The position numbers and the translations under genes were made by a program. 64,000 nucleotides of DNA from a virus: the IMG/VR virus record IMGVR_UViG_3300030419_004954, positions 1 to 64,000 of that record. One strand, 5' to 3'. Shown here in pieces: positions 19,422 to 29,792 of the stretch (position 1 is the stretch's first letter; every line of letters starts with the position of its first letter). The notes under the pieces were generated by a model. That model made no database searches. It was not told the origin of the DNA and saw only the letters and a list, made by a program, of their open reading frames with translations.

Positions 19422-22400
19422 TGTCTCAATTTGTAGATCTTGTTGGTTTAAATACCTTTATTTATGAAGCGAACGGGTATATACCTGAAAGAATTAGCTC
19501 AAACGGTGCGTTCCTTGAATATGTTACTGGAGACGGTATAGCATATAAACTTGGCTCCGTATCAACACAATTAGGATATGCTGTAACTCTTAATAATCAT
19601 ATTGGATCTTACGGCTTCTCTCAGCCAAATACCTACCCGTCAGGAAACACTACAACTCAAATTTTTCAGTATATTGATATTAACCAATTACAAAACCACA
19701 AATTTCCTCTGTTTCTTTCAGCCAGCTTGGTCCCCGGAATCCCATCATCCGCTTCTTATTTCCCAGCGTTGATGTTAAAAAGAAACGGTCCTTATGGGCA
19801 CCCAATGTTTAAACAGATTCGTGTGCATGAGAATCCTCTCACCCGCAGACAAAGAAAGGAAAACATTTTTACTATTGTAGAGATGCCGTCAGATGAGATT
19901 ATAAAAACATTTGGCTCAAACAGACAAACAAAAATAATTCGGTCTCGATATGGAAACATTATCGGCTACAGAGAAGCCCCTTTGACCTCAAAATACAAAC
20001 CACTAGATTGGCTTGTGGGTTTATCCCCAGATAATGAAAGAATAGACAACCAGACGGAATTGACTGTTGATAACATTGAAAGAGTTGTAATGAGAAATTC
20101 TTTTGGTAATGATATAAATTTCTTTGCTAATACCGATCTAAACAATCGCTTGGGCCTTGAGGTCCTAAAGGATGAAGATTACGAAAAGATAACTAATCTT
20201 TATTTAGACGGTGGCTTGGATTCAGATGGAAGCCCCATTTCAACTTTTGAGTTTTTAAAATACTCAGAGACCATTTTTCCTCGTGAGACCAATGCATATC
20301 GAAAGATCGCTCGAAAACGATTTAACTTTGTGAACGGTTTCTGGAGAGACGCCCGCTCAGACAGATCAGTAATCCCAACCAATATTTTTGATTTTAAATT
20401 TGAAGTCAGAACTAACACTGCTTTAGGCTCAACGCATTTACCAAGTATATGGCCGCTTGATGCTGATGTAGAATTTGCAACCAAAACAAGATCAACCATA
20501 TCAGCTTTTTCAGTTGCTTATCTTGGTAGTAGGCAAACTGACGATGGCGCTGGAACTAGTCCAAACTATATTTCTGGTGGTGCCGGTATTTTACAAAATC
20601 AATACTCTCATTTTTCACCCGTTGCTTTAACTAATCAATTGTATGTTGGATCTCTTATGAAACCTGCTCCTGTATACAACAGACGCCACGGCATGGGCGA
20701 TATCTCTTCTGCTACGAACCAAAGGCTCGTAACCAGTTCCGTGGTTGCCCCAGATGGTATTGTAATTCCAGAGACTGGTAGTAGTTATCTGGGCGGCGTA
20801 GGAGTGGGTGCTCCATTCCAAGGTCAAGCCCTTTGGGAAGCAGGAGTCCAATCCGGCAAAAACCCATTTGATTCCTCGTATGGTGTGTGGTACGAAAATT
20901 TGAGACTTAAGGCAAAAGATTACTCTGTTGTCCCAGAATTTACAATATCCAGCTTTGTTCCCACGATCGAGGTATCAGGTGCTCTTAAATTTATTGATAA
21001 TATGTTTGAAGTGACTGGCGGTTCGAGTGGAGAGACAAATGCATTTGATCCGACTGCGGTGTTTTTTGGTAACGACTCTTCAGAAACTAAATTTTATGAG
21101 ACTTACTCAACAAGTGATTTTATGAAACATTTTGCAAAGATCAAAAAAGATCACACAAATTTTGTTGAACCATCAAAGATCACTCTTACTTGTAAGGCAT
21201 TCAAAAAGTTCTTAGCGTATGATTCATTCTACCCAGCGCTTAGAACAGTTGATATCGCTCAACAGTTTTCAAGCTCGTACTCCGAATACATAACAGCGAC
21301 AAGTAGTTTGAACCCAGTCCCCGGCACCGATAACGCTTCATACATCCACGCTCAGAAGTTACAAAACCTGTTAGTTCCTTTGTTATCACCCGGCATTTTG
21401 TTTAATTCAATCAAAGCTGGCGTTGCCTGTGATTACCCGCTTATGACCGGTTCTCTTGCAACAAGAACAAACACCGCCTTTGGCGCATACACAGTTATAT
21501 CCGGCGCTTTTTACGACACCAGAATCCCATTCGAGGCACTGTATCAACCAGAGGCATATCTATCGAATACAGACTTGATATGTAATGAACCATCGTCTTT
21601 TGCAAACACAAAGATAAATTCTGTTTGGACAGGTCAGGGCGATAATTTATACAAAAAAATGATGAACAACTTCTTGGCTGAAACAGTTGAGTTCTTTTTA
21701 GAAGATAGTTCCCTGACCTCTATTGTGTCTGCAAAACAATCAAATTCAAAATTTGGTAACGCTGTTGCGGGAAAAAGCTATGGAATGAGAGTTAAGTTAG
21801 GCAAAACGCTTGACGGCAATAAAGCACTCTTTGCTGGTGAAAAAGGAAACTATTCCCCACCAAATACTTACATCACCGGCGGTGCCTTAGCAGTTGATAT
21901 CACAAGCCCCAGAGAAAACATAACAATGTACTCTAGACCATCTGCGTTTGGTCCCCCGACAGACGGCTTTGGTTCTAAAACTGAACAAAATGCAACCAAT
22001 GGCTCCATTGGCGGACACTATTTTCCATACACTCCGCCTTACTATGATGGAGAGGCATGGTGCGATATCATATTTACCGCCGCCGAAACAAAGAAATATA
22101 CTTTGCGTGAAATTATAGACAGTTCTCAATACAGATTAATACGTGTCGATCCTATGTCGGCAGGATCTAGTTCTGTTTTTATAAACACAATGGAACTACT
22201 CGAAGAGACTCAAGCAGGGATGCAAGCCACAAAATTTACAAGACAGTTTGGAAACGACGCCTCGTTCTTTATTGATAGTAAAGATATTGGTTTATTCACA
22301 GACTCGGACTTAGATTATAAACACCTTCATTCTCCGATCAACATTAACGCAATGAATATTAACTCCTCTGTTAATTTAGCAGGTCAAGGGGTATTGGACG

Positions 22401-23677
22401 GTGGTAACGTCCGGCTCACATCCTTTAGCGATGGAGACCCAGACGCAAGATGGGTTATACAAACAAAATTCGAGTGCCCAATTTTAAATTTCAAAGATGT
22501 AGACGTTACAATAAACACTACCGAGAAAGGCGGAAACTCACAAACCCCTCGCGGAATGTGGCATCAATATGGGTCTATTCCTGCGGATGACGAATCCATA
22601 TTCTTGGAGATAGAAAATATTCCACGAAACTGGAATTACAATTACTATGATCTGGATAAAACGGAAACCCAAAATACTGGTTCTTTGATGAAATTATGTG
22701 GATTCTCCACAGAAAGAAAAAGACTTGGTGCAATTGCTGATAAAAAAATAATAAAAGAAGCAGTGGTTGCTGTTCCTTATACTGAGGTTGATGGAACCAA
22801 AAGGTTTTACTCAATTGGTAAAGATCAGGTGTTTAACGCCAAAAAGTTTTTAGAATCTCAGAGACTTGAAACCGATGGTGGACAACCAGCTGGAACCTTT
22901 GCACCGTCTTCATTTTACCGTGAACAAACCGTAGACACTATCATTAATACAGTTATAGCAATGGAAGAATATGTTTTCCCTCCTACGATGGACTTTGTTC
23001 ATTTTGACGATAAGGTTGATCCCTTCGCGATGTACATCTTTGAATTTTCACATACGCTGGATCAGGATGATATCAAAGATATATGGCAGAACCTGCCTCC
23101 AAAGATAGCTGAAAGTTTTGAGGAATCACAATCAACAATTGAACACCCTCTTTTTGCAAAACAGTTTTTATCAACATTTGATGCTGAAGAGATAGGAAAT
23201 CCCCCAACTGGTGGCGTTCTTAATGAAAAGATTAGGTGGATGGTTTTCAAAGTCAAACAAAGGGCCTCTAAACAATACGCAGCACAAGATGTAACTCAAC
23301 GCATCTCAAGATCAGAATCGAAAAGAAACAGGCTGTTCCCCAACAAAGCCGCTCAAAAAGCAGAGGCAATAGAAAACTTGCTTTCATATAACTGGCCTTA
23401 TGATTTCTTTTCTTTAGTTGAGTTAGTCAAGATCGATTCAGAGATAACATTTTCCGACGTCTCTTCTGATAATCCAAATGCCCCTGCACCAAAAGGGAGC
23501 CCCAAGAAAGACAAATCTGAAAGAACGATGCAGAGAAATCCCACACGCTCCGACGCACCGTCGGCGCAAGCAACTCCTCCAACTCTTCCAATGGCTCAAG
23601 CAGCAGAGGGAACACCAGCCCAAGGCCAAGCTTCATTGCCTGAAGGCGCAGGTCCTGATAGTGGGAGGAGCAGATAA
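19421..23677 (+). CDS. Large virion structural protein, unknown role
   Basis: The 1418-residue protein has no domain I can name. Its N-terminus (LVGLNTFIYEANGYIPER) and Tyr/Asn/Pro-rich composition fit a tail structural protein. The last 80 or so residues are a low-complexity Pro/Ala/Lys tail ending in SGRSR, unlike the rest. The start uses a TAATG overlap at 19421 with a TAGGAG site inside the upstream gene, and its own stop overlaps the next start in the same way. Placement in the middle of the tail operon makes a virion protein likely. I do not assign a function. Confidence 0.45.
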   Translation: MSQFVDLVGLNTFIYEANGYIPERISSNGAFLEYVTGDGIAYKLGSVSTQLGYAVTLNNHIGSYGFSQPNTYPSGNTTTQIFQYIDINQLQNHKFPLFLSASLVPGIPSSASYFPALMLKRNGPYGHPMFKQIRVHENPLTRRQRKENIFTIVEMPSDEIIKTFGSNRQTKIIRSRYGNIIGYREAPLTSKYKPLDWLVGLSPDNERIDNQTELTVDNIERVVMRNSFGNDINFFANTDLNNRLGLEVLKDEDYEKITNLYLDGGLDSDGSPISTFEFLKYSETIFPRETNAYRKIARKRFNFVNGFWRDARSDRSVIPTNIFDFKFEVRTNTALGSTHLPSIWPLDADVEFATKTRSTISAFSVAYLGSRQTDDGAGTSPNYISGGAGILQNQYSHFSPVALTNQLYVGSLMKPAPVYNRRHGMGDISSATNQRLVTSSVVAPDGIVIPETGSSYLGGVGVGAPFQGQALWEAGVQSGKNPFDSSYGVWYENLRLKAKDYSVVPEFTISSFVPTIEVSGALKFIDNMFEVTGGSSGETNAFDPTAVFFGNDSSETKFYETYSTSDFMKHFAKIKKDHTNFVEPSKITLTCKAFKKFLAYDSFYPALRTVDIAQQFSSSYSEYITATSSLNPVPGTDNASYIHAQKLQNLLVPLLSPGILFNSIKAGVACDYPLMTGSLATRTNTAFGAYTVISGAFYDTRIPFEALYQPEAYLSNTDLICNEPSSFANTKINSVWTGQGDNLYKKMMNNFLAETVEFFLEDSSLTSIVSAKQSNSKFGNAVAGKSYGMRVKLGKTLDGNKALFAGEKGNYSPPNTYITGGALAVDITSPRENITMYSRPSAFGPPTDGFGSKTEQNATNGSIGGHYFPYTPPYYDGEAWCDIIFTAAETKKYTLREIIDSSQYRLIRVDPMSAGSSSVFINTMELLEETQAGMQATKFTRQFGNDASFFIDSKDIGLFTDSDLDYKHLHSPININAMNINSSVNLAGQGVLDGGNVRLTSFSDGDPDARWVIQTKFECPILNFKDVDVTINTTEKGGNSQTPRGMWHQYGSIPADDESIFLEIENIPRNWNYNYYDLDKTETQNTGSLMKLCGFSTERKRLGAIADKKIIKEAVVAVPYTEVDGTKRFYSIGKDQVFNAKKFLESQRLETDGGQPAGTFAPSSFYREQTVDTIINTVIAMEEYVFPPTMDFVHFDDKVDPFAMYIFEFSHTLDQDDIKDIWQNLPPKIAESFEESQSTIEHPLFAKQFLSTFDAEEIGNPPTGGVLNEKIRWMVFKVKQRASKQYAAQDVTQRISRSESKRNRLFPNKAAQKAEAIENLLSYNWPYDFFSLVELVKIDSEITFSDVSSDNPNAPAPKGSPKKDKSERTMQRNPTRSDAPSAQATPPTLPMAQAAEGTPAQGQASLPEGAGPDSGRSR

Positions 23678-24654
23678 TGTCGTTTTTTGATAAGAAAGAA
23701 GAAGTTATATCAATTGAGTTAACTCCTTATGGAAGACACCTGCTGTCTTTGGGAAAACTTAAGCCGACTTATTACGCATTTTATGACGATGATGTTTTGT
23801 ATAATGTTGAAGCCGCCGGTTATTCTGAGACAAGCGCTGAGATAAAAACTAGAATTTTAGATCAAACACCTTACATGAAACCCACAGTTATGTTTCAAGG
23901 TTTGGATGATACAGTTCAGAGATCAGAGCTTTACTTAGAAACAGAAAACATACGATACCCGTCAACAACTAACAAGCTCTATTATCTCCAGAACCCTTTG
24001 GGAACGTGCAAAGAGACTTCAACAGAGTCACCAGCGTTCAAAGCGACATTTCTTCTTAACTCTAGTTCTGCTGGTGCTAAGTTTCAAGAGAACACTACTT
24101 TGCCTTTAGAGCAAATCCCTCAAATCGAGGTGGATTACGATTTCACAGTTTCGGTCAAAAACACCAACAAACAAGCGAGCGAAGAATTTGTAAGCAACGT
24201 CCCTCCGGAGTTTAGGTCTAAAATCTTCCCAGATGGAACGTATTTCAACATTGATGACGACAACATGATAGTCCAATTACTAGAGGAGAACGGCTTTTCT
24301 TTATCCGACAGTTTTGAAATCGAGGTATTCAAAGTTGATGAAATAGATTCAGAACAAATGACCCAACTGAAGTTTTTACCAAAACAACAAAAGATTGTTA
24401 ATGATTATATCATTGACGATAGTGATCTCGGGGGCTCGATAGAAGTAACTCCTGAGTTTGTGGAATACTACTTTAATTTATATGTGGATAACGAAATTTC
24501 CATCTCAGACTTATGCAAAGGTGTTAAATCTTTAGATGCACAAGATATTTATATTGATCTTGAAGTAAATTGTCCTGATGTGGTAGATCCGGGCACACCG
24601 AATATTTACAGAACAAGAATTAAGAAATCTGATTTGGAGGTTTGTGATGACTGA
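23677..24654 (+). CDS. Virion protein with GR-x2-L-x2-G N-terminal motif
   Basis: The 325-residue product begins with a compact domain: IELTPYGRHLLSLGK, then YYAFYDDDVLYN. The same pattern, LT-x2-GR-x2-L-x2-G followed by an acidic DD/DDE stretch and Y, opens the 318-residue protein at 29793, so the two share an N-terminal module. I recall this module from many uncharacterised large-phage structural genes but know no function for it. The C-terminal half is acidic. GGGAGGAG immediately precedes the TAATG junction. It belongs to the run of tail-operon genes. Confidence 0.45.
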   Translation: MSFFDKKEEVISIELTPYGRHLLSLGKLKPTYYAFYDDDVLYNVEAAGYSETSAEIKTRILDQTPYMKPTVMFQGLDDTVQRSELYLETENIRYPSTTNKLYYLQNPLGTCKETSTESPAFKATFLLNSSSAGAKFQENTTLPLEQIPQIEVDYDFTVSVKNTNKQASEEFVSNVPPEFRSKIFPDGTYFNIDDDNMIVQLLEENGFSLSDSFEIEVFKVDEIDSEQMTQLKFLPKQQKIVNDYIIDDSDLGGSIEVTPEFVEYYFNLYVDNEISISDLCKGVKSLDAQDIYIDLEVNCPDVVDPGTPNIYRTRIKKSDLEVCDD

Positions 24655-27649
24655 TTTTTTGGTAGGCAACGGTAATCTTCCCAATGTATATTTTAATTCA
24701 ATTAAAATATTTGATGGGAACAATGTTGAGGGAGCAGAAAAATCGATAGTTGTAAAGATCTCGCTCTCAGTTAAAGACAAAAAGATTAACGGCAACTTTC
24801 AATGGTCGGATAATCCAATCATGACTGAGTATCTGGTCATAAACCTTTTGCAATCAACAAGCCAGCCATTCAGTGATCTAATAACAAATGGACAATACAC
24901 TCTTTCAAAATCGGATTACAAAAAGTCTAATTTGTATTCTTCCAGAGATGTAAGTGTTGTAACTAAAAAGCTAAACTTGTATAACCCTGATCAAATAATA
25001 ATGGAAGGGATGGACGACAATAACAATGAAACATATGGCTTTTATTATGACTTTGAGTTTGTTGTAAAGCAAAACAAAGCAATTAATTTAACGTATTTTG
25101 CAAATGTTTCCCCCAATATCACTGATTTAGCCGCAGACTATAGTGCAGACTTTTCCTCTGACTTGCTTTCCTTGTATCAAGGCCCTGTGAGTTCAGAAGT
25201 TGTGTTCTCAAACTCGGAGATACAAAAGCAAACAAACAAAATACTGTTGCCCGATGGTACACAATATTCAGGACCAGTTCACTTTCATGAGCCCACCGGT
25301 TATATGGTCGGCCCCTTCCACACAAAACGTCCTCACTCAACTTTGTTAGTCTCGCAAATAGATAATAAAAAGATTAAAGATTTAAGAAACCCACAACAAA
25401 ACAGCAAAATGCTCAATACCCAAACAGGTCTTAAATCTCTTGTCGTGGATGGGTATACCACAAATGACGAAGAAGGTCGAGTGAAAAAACTTTACTTTAT
25501 TAACTATGATGCAATATTTTCACAAAAGACTAAATTTGGAAATCTTCTTAAACAATTGGATCCTGATGTTTATGCTGAGGTTCTTGCAAATTTTAAAATC
25601 AAAAAACTCACATTTAAACGATCACAGATAAGAATTAGAAAGAAAACCAATCCATACGCCAAAAGCAAAGAGATTGCCGAGGTCATACCCTCAACCAGCG
25701 TGATTCTGGGCACAACAAAAGATCTGGAACCATATAATCTGTCTTCATCGGTAAGCAACCTTTCTACAATCAAAGAGGTGCCCCCAAATGATAATAAGAT
25801 AAGATTTATAAGTTTTACCGATAATCAAGCAAAAGACCTATATACCGGCAAATTTACTTATAGATTGTCTGTCGAGATGATCGACAATACAGTTGATTAT
25901 TTAAATTCAAAGTACTCAGAGTATTCCAGCGATATAAAATCACTTGAATCTTATTATTTAAGGGGATCAAAACGATCAAGCTATGACTCAATCCGTCAAG
26001 AGTTCTTACCTGAGTTTCAAACATCTGAGGACTCGTTGTATGACTTGCAAAATCTAGCCTCAGCTATAAACGTTCCTTGGGTAATCGGAGTTGAGAACTA
26101 TGGTTCGCTTTATAAATTTTTAAATAATGTGACTGATGAGGACATGGATGCAATTAAAGAATCCATCTTTAACTCAATTAATCCCAAAACTGGAAGTCCG
26201 GATGGTATTCTATTGTTTATCGAGAACTATAAAACATTACTAGAGGAATTTGCCTTTAAGTTTGACCTCAATAAAATATTCCAAGGGACTACAAAAAAAG
26301 TTGCCCCTATGTCTAAAAATCCGATCTTGAACAACTTGATCAAAATAGAGTATTCAAATTTAGAATTCGTTGATTTTTCAGAAACCCGAGTGGGATACAG
26401 AGTGATGCCCGAGAACACTGAGAAAGACGACTTCTCAACCATCACGTTATCTGACTACAGAAGACGAGAACAAGAAGAGAGAGATAGATTTTTCCAAGGC
26501 TCTCCCTCTTTGAATAATCAAGAATCTCGGAACATCTCCAGAGCCCAACGAGACGCTTTCAAGGACATCGGTACCTCGGCCCCTTCGTTCATGAGCCCTT
26601 TATCAATTATAAATAAAGGCAAAAAGATTGATCTTTCCAGAGCAGCCCGCGCTGATTCCAAAGAACTTAACAAAATGGTAAACAAAATCAACCGCTCAAA
26701 GAGAAAGAAGAAAAAGTATTTATCAAAAAGGGTCAAGTTTCTAAGACCAGTCAGCACCAAATCTGTGGATCCCAAACCTAAAAGACAACCAGATCCTGAT
26801 GTAAGAGACTATCTTGGCCAAACAACAAAGATGTATTCAATTAACGAGCAGTTTGAGTTGCAAGATATGAATGCTAAAGATACAATCAAGACAGAAGAAA
26901 AAATCAAATCCTCTCTTAACAGAAAACTAAAGAAAAAGATCACTAGAAATTTTGATCTAACGAAAGAAAACAACGTTATCTTTAAAAAGATGAGAAGAAA
27001 AAATGTCGATATGGAAAGACAATTGAGAGATATGCCGATGCATGTTAAGGCTGTTGTTGCTTCAAGGTCAGACACATGTAAAACAAATTTCTTAGATTCT
27101 CCCGTTGATGTCTTAGAATCGGATGAAACCGATAACAAGTTTTTGATGACTCACTTTTTGGTGCAAGAAATGATGTACTTGGAGGGATTCCAACGAGATA
27201 AAGACGGCGATCCAATGATCACGGGACCAATATGGAAACGAATAGATAACGACGTTGTAAAAACAACTAACAAAAGATCAGTCATTTGCAAGATGATTAA
27301 TTATGTTGACGCAGAGTTAGAACTCGATATACCAGACGAAATACGACTACCCGTGTTTGATTCTATTTTTACTATTGAGAACGACACCAATATCTTGCCC
27401 TCGCCTCCACAAGATAAGAGCTCTCAGTTGTTGATATCATACAATAACAACTCCACTGTTAATTACGATTATTGCACGAGCAACATTATTGTACAATCCG
27501 AGAAGCAAAATGGTTTCTTAAATAACTCGACAACCACACAGAGCGAAACAACAATCGCAGTCGCTGACGGTGCTCAGCAGACAACAGTGGTGTCTACCTC
27601 ATCACCAATTACATCCCCATCGGCACCATCAAGTGGTAGGAGCTATTAA
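24647..27649 (+). CDS. Virion-associated protein, unknown
   Basis: This is a 1000-residue protein from ATG 24647; I prefer this to GTG 24644 because GGAGG at 24636-24640 is then 6 bases away rather than 3. The N-terminal half is mixed alpha/beta. About residues 660-720 form a strongly basic segment with clusters such as RSKRKKKK. The end is a Ser/Thr/Pro tail closing in SGRSY, whose codons double as the Shine-Dalgarno site of the next gene. The start overlaps the previous gene by 8 bases and the stop overlaps the next start by one. No known domain was recognised. Context suggests a tail structural or assembly protein. Confidence 0.4.
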   Translation: MTDFLVGNGNLPNVYFNSIKIFDGNNVEGAEKSIVVKISLSVKDKKINGNFQWSDNPIMTEYLVINLLQSTSQPFSDLITNGQYTLSKSDYKKSNLYSSRDVSVVTKKLNLYNPDQIIMEGMDDNNNETYGFYYDFEFVVKQNKAINLTYFANVSPNITDLAADYSADFSSDLLSLYQGPVSSEVVFSNSEIQKQTNKILLPDGTQYSGPVHFHEPTGYMVGPFHTKRPHSTLLVSQIDNKKIKDLRNPQQNSKMLNTQTGLKSLVVDGYTTNDEEGRVKKLYFINYDAIFSQKTKFGNLLKQLDPDVYAEVLANFKIKKLTFKRSQIRIRKKTNPYAKSKEIAEVIPSTSVILGTTKDLEPYNLSSSVSNLSTIKEVPPNDNKIRFISFTDNQAKDLYTGKFTYRLSVEMIDNTVDYLNSKYSEYSSDIKSLESYYLRGSKRSSYDSIRQEFLPEFQTSEDSLYDLQNLASAINVPWVIGVENYGSLYKFLNNVTDEDMDAIKESIFNSINPKTGSPDGILLFIENYKTLLEEFAFKFDLNKIFQGTTKKVAPMSKNPILNNLIKIEYSNLEFVDFSETRVGYRVMPENTEKDDFSTITLSDYRRREQEERDRFFQGSPSLNNQESRNISRAQRDAFKDIGTSAPSFMSPLSIINKGKKIDLSRAARADSKELNKMVNKINRSKRKKKKYLSKRVKFLRPVSTKSVDPKPKRQPDPDVRDYLGQTTKMYSINEQFELQDMNAKDTIKTEEKIKSSLNRKLKKKITRNFDLTKENNVIFKKMRRKNVDMERQLRDMPMHVKAVVASRSDTCKTNFLDSPVDVLESDETDNKFLMTHFLVQEMMYLEGFQRDKDGDPMITGPIWKRIDNDVVKTTNKRSVICKMINYVDAELELDIPDEIRLPVFDSIFTIENDTNILPSPPQDKSSQLLISYNNNSTVNYDYCTSNIIVQSEKQNGFLNNSTTTQSETTIAVADGAQQTTVVSTSSPITSPSAPSSGRSY

Positions 27650-29742
27650 TGAGAGCGATTAACAAACTGGCCATCAAGGACTCAAATTATTCAGATTATG
27701 TTCAGAATAATGCAACTTCAGTCGTAGCTGTTGTAAATACTCGACAAGAGAATGATACTTTTGAAGAGATTAATGTTGTTGATAAAAAACTAAACATAAC
27801 ATACAATTCAACAGAATTTCAAGAAAACCAAACTAACGGTGGTTATTTGGAAACAATTACTTTAACTTCGTTGCCCGGAGGCTATAACAACTTCAATGAA
27901 TTTAAAACAGAGATAGACGAAATCTTAGACACGACTCACTTGAATCACTTAACTTCTTTGTTGGTGCCTCAACGCACTCAGTTAAACAACAATGCTGAAT
28001 TTGTCTACTCTGCACAGTCCACGTACAATTACTACGCCAAAGGCTATGAAGAACAAACTACAGCAGTCACAGAGAAAGAGATTCCGAATTATTACATTGA
28101 AAGCGGAGATGCAAATTCAGATTTGAAAGTATTTAATGTTTCAAACTTCAATGAAGAGCTTTTTAAATCCGTGGGCGTTGATCGATCTTTAACGGTTCCA
28201 GCAACAGCCAGAGTAAGAGAGTCCAATATTATCTTTGACGGTGTTAATACGATACTGTCTAAAGTTGAGGGCTTTCCATTCTTTAATACAATAGAGATGA
28301 GCACATATGCTGCCGGAGATATCACAAACTTTATTAACGACTCGGGATTGTTTGTAGAGTTGACTGACTTCTATATTTCTGGAAATCCAGCGACTACAAC
28401 AGACTTCGATTTGTTAGATTCAAAAAACGCGGTCCAAGTTCAAAGACAAGTCACAACTGAGATATTTTCTTTTAATGATTTCATCACCGACAAGGATTAC
28501 ACATTAGGTAATCAGGAAATAAGCACTGTTATTTCGGACACCCCAGTCCCTGATATAAATGATATGTTCGGTAACTTTTCAAAAGTATTGCTGAATGGTA
28601 TCTTCAGAAACTCAGTTAGAAACAATTTAAGAACAATTCAAGAGGTTTTAGAAAACAGAGTTTGCTACAACGAAGTTCTTTTCTATCGTGTAGACAAGTA
28701 CGTCGGGTCTTTCTTGGGACAACCGGTTCAAACATTCTGGTTTGCAAACAAAAATGAAGCACTTCAATATTGCGACACTCAAGTCAAATATGGAACAGTA
28801 TACGCTTACGATGTTTCGGCATACAGCCTTGTCTTGGGCAATAGCTATTCTTACTCTGATCCAACTTATGCCGAAAGAGACGGGCAGTTTTATGCTGATT
28901 TGACTGTAAACAACTTCTGCTCTGCGCAATTGGTGAGGATCCCACTGCTTCAATTTAGTATTGCTTCGATTCAAAATCCTCCGCTTCGTCCTCATGTTGA
29001 CTTTTCAACCAAAATGAACGCTGAGAATAATATCAAAATAACATTGGGCCATAACCTTGGCGAAGAGTTAGCAGCCTTTATCCCAATCACGAGTCAAGAT
29101 TCTCAACAAGAAGCCTTGATGACTTTAGTTCAATACAACTATAGTGGTGGAGAAAACTTAAAATACTTTAAGTCAGACGGAACAGCACAATATTTTGAAG
29201 TCTTTCGGACAACTGATCCGCCTCAACAACCAGAGAGCTTTGTTGGAAACAAAATTGCTGATGCAAAACAGTTCTTTTCAAATTCAAGAGAATCTTCGTC
29301 TCATATCTCTATCAACGATTTTGTTCTCCCAAATGTAAAATATTATTATATGTTCAGAGCAGTCAATGTTCATAATCATGTGAGCAACCCTACCACTGTT
29401 TATGAGCTTGTTTTAACTCAGGATGCAGACGACTCAAAGGTTACCGTTGTTGAATATGAGTACCCAAAACAGATTAAATTTAACAATTCTAAATCATTCA
29501 ATTCTTTGCTACAAGTCCAGCCAACACTGGATCAGACGATTTTTATGAACAACCAGCCCGCGATAGTTAATGCCGATTCTGCGAAGACAGAACTAAATAA
29601 TATAACTTTGGGTGACGCACAAGAACAAATTTGGGGAAGAGTATTTAAGATAAGGTGTAGGTCTACCACAACAGGTCGTAAAATAGATTTCAATGTGAGA
29701 TTTAACTTAAAAAAGGTGAATTCACAGGACAATTTCGAATAG
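27649..29742 (+). CDS. Virion protein with FN3-like C-terminal stretch
   Basis: The 697-residue protein starts at the TAATG overlap 27647-27651. It is Asn/Thr/Phe-rich with a beta-strand look. Near residues 555-600 the text YYYMFRAVNVHNHVSNPTTV resembles the last strands of a fibronectin type III-like domain, common in tail proteins. No enzymatic motif is visible. It is the last gene of the tightly coupled tail run: a 50-base gap holding a candidate late promoter follows. A structural tail role is inferred from this context only. Confidence 0.4.
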   Translation: MRAINKLAIKDSNYSDYVQNNATSVVAVVNTRQENDTFEEINVVDKKLNITYNSTEFQENQTNGGYLETITLTSLPGGYNNFNEFKTEIDEILDTTHLNHLTSLLVPQRTQLNNNAEFVYSAQSTYNYYAKGYEEQTTAVTEKEIPNYYIESGDANSDLKVFNVSNFNEELFKSVGVDRSLTVPATARVRESNIIFDGVNTILSKVEGFPFFNTIEMSTYAAGDITNFINDSGLFVELTDFYISGNPATTTDFDLLDSKNAVQVQRQVTTEIFSFNDFITDKDYTLGNQEISTVISDTPVPDINDMFGNFSKVLLNGIFRNSVRNNLRTIQEVLENRVCYNEVLFYRVDKYVGSFLGQPVQTFWFANKNEALQYCDTQVKYGTVYAYDVSAYSLVLGNSYSYSDPTYAERDGQFYADLTVNNFCSAQLVRIPLLQFSIASIQNPPLRPHVDFSTKMNAENNIKITLGHNLGEELAAFIPITSQDSQQEALMTLVQYNYSGGENLKYFKSDGTAQYFEVFRTTDPPQQPESFVGNKIADAKQFFSNSRESSSHISINDFVLPNVKYYYMFRAVNVHNHVSNPTTVYELVLTQDADDSKVTVVEYEYPKQIKFNNSKSFNSLLQVQPTLDQTIFMNNQPAIVNADSAKTELNNITLGDAQEQIWGRVFKIRCRSTTTGRKIDFNVRFNLKKVNSQDNFE

Positions 29743-29756
29743 TTTGTGATAAAACA

Positions 29757-29770
29757 CTATTTACTATGAT
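29757..29770 (+). promoter_or_regulatory. Candidate late promoter (CTATTTACTATGAT)
   Basis: The gap before the 318-residue gene contains AACACTATTTACTATGATAT, 36 bases ahead of the ATG at 29793. The 14-base core CTATTTACTATGAT is identical to the element at 60934-60947, 31 kb away. TATGAT also resembles a sigma70 -10 box, but no TTGACA lies 16-18 bases upstream. This identical pair is the best evidence that the element is a promoter class. Confidence 0.6.
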
Positions 29771-29792
29771 ATAACACAAGTGAGGAATATTA

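Noticed and set aside
23650-27650. Two unrelated proteins end in the same tail, SGRSR and SGRSY.
   Set aside because: The codons for Gly-Arg-Ser at these ends are GGG-AGG-AGC and GGT-AGG-AGC, that is, the AGGAG ribosome site of the next gene. The similarity is forced by translational coupling and is not a sorting or cleavage signal.
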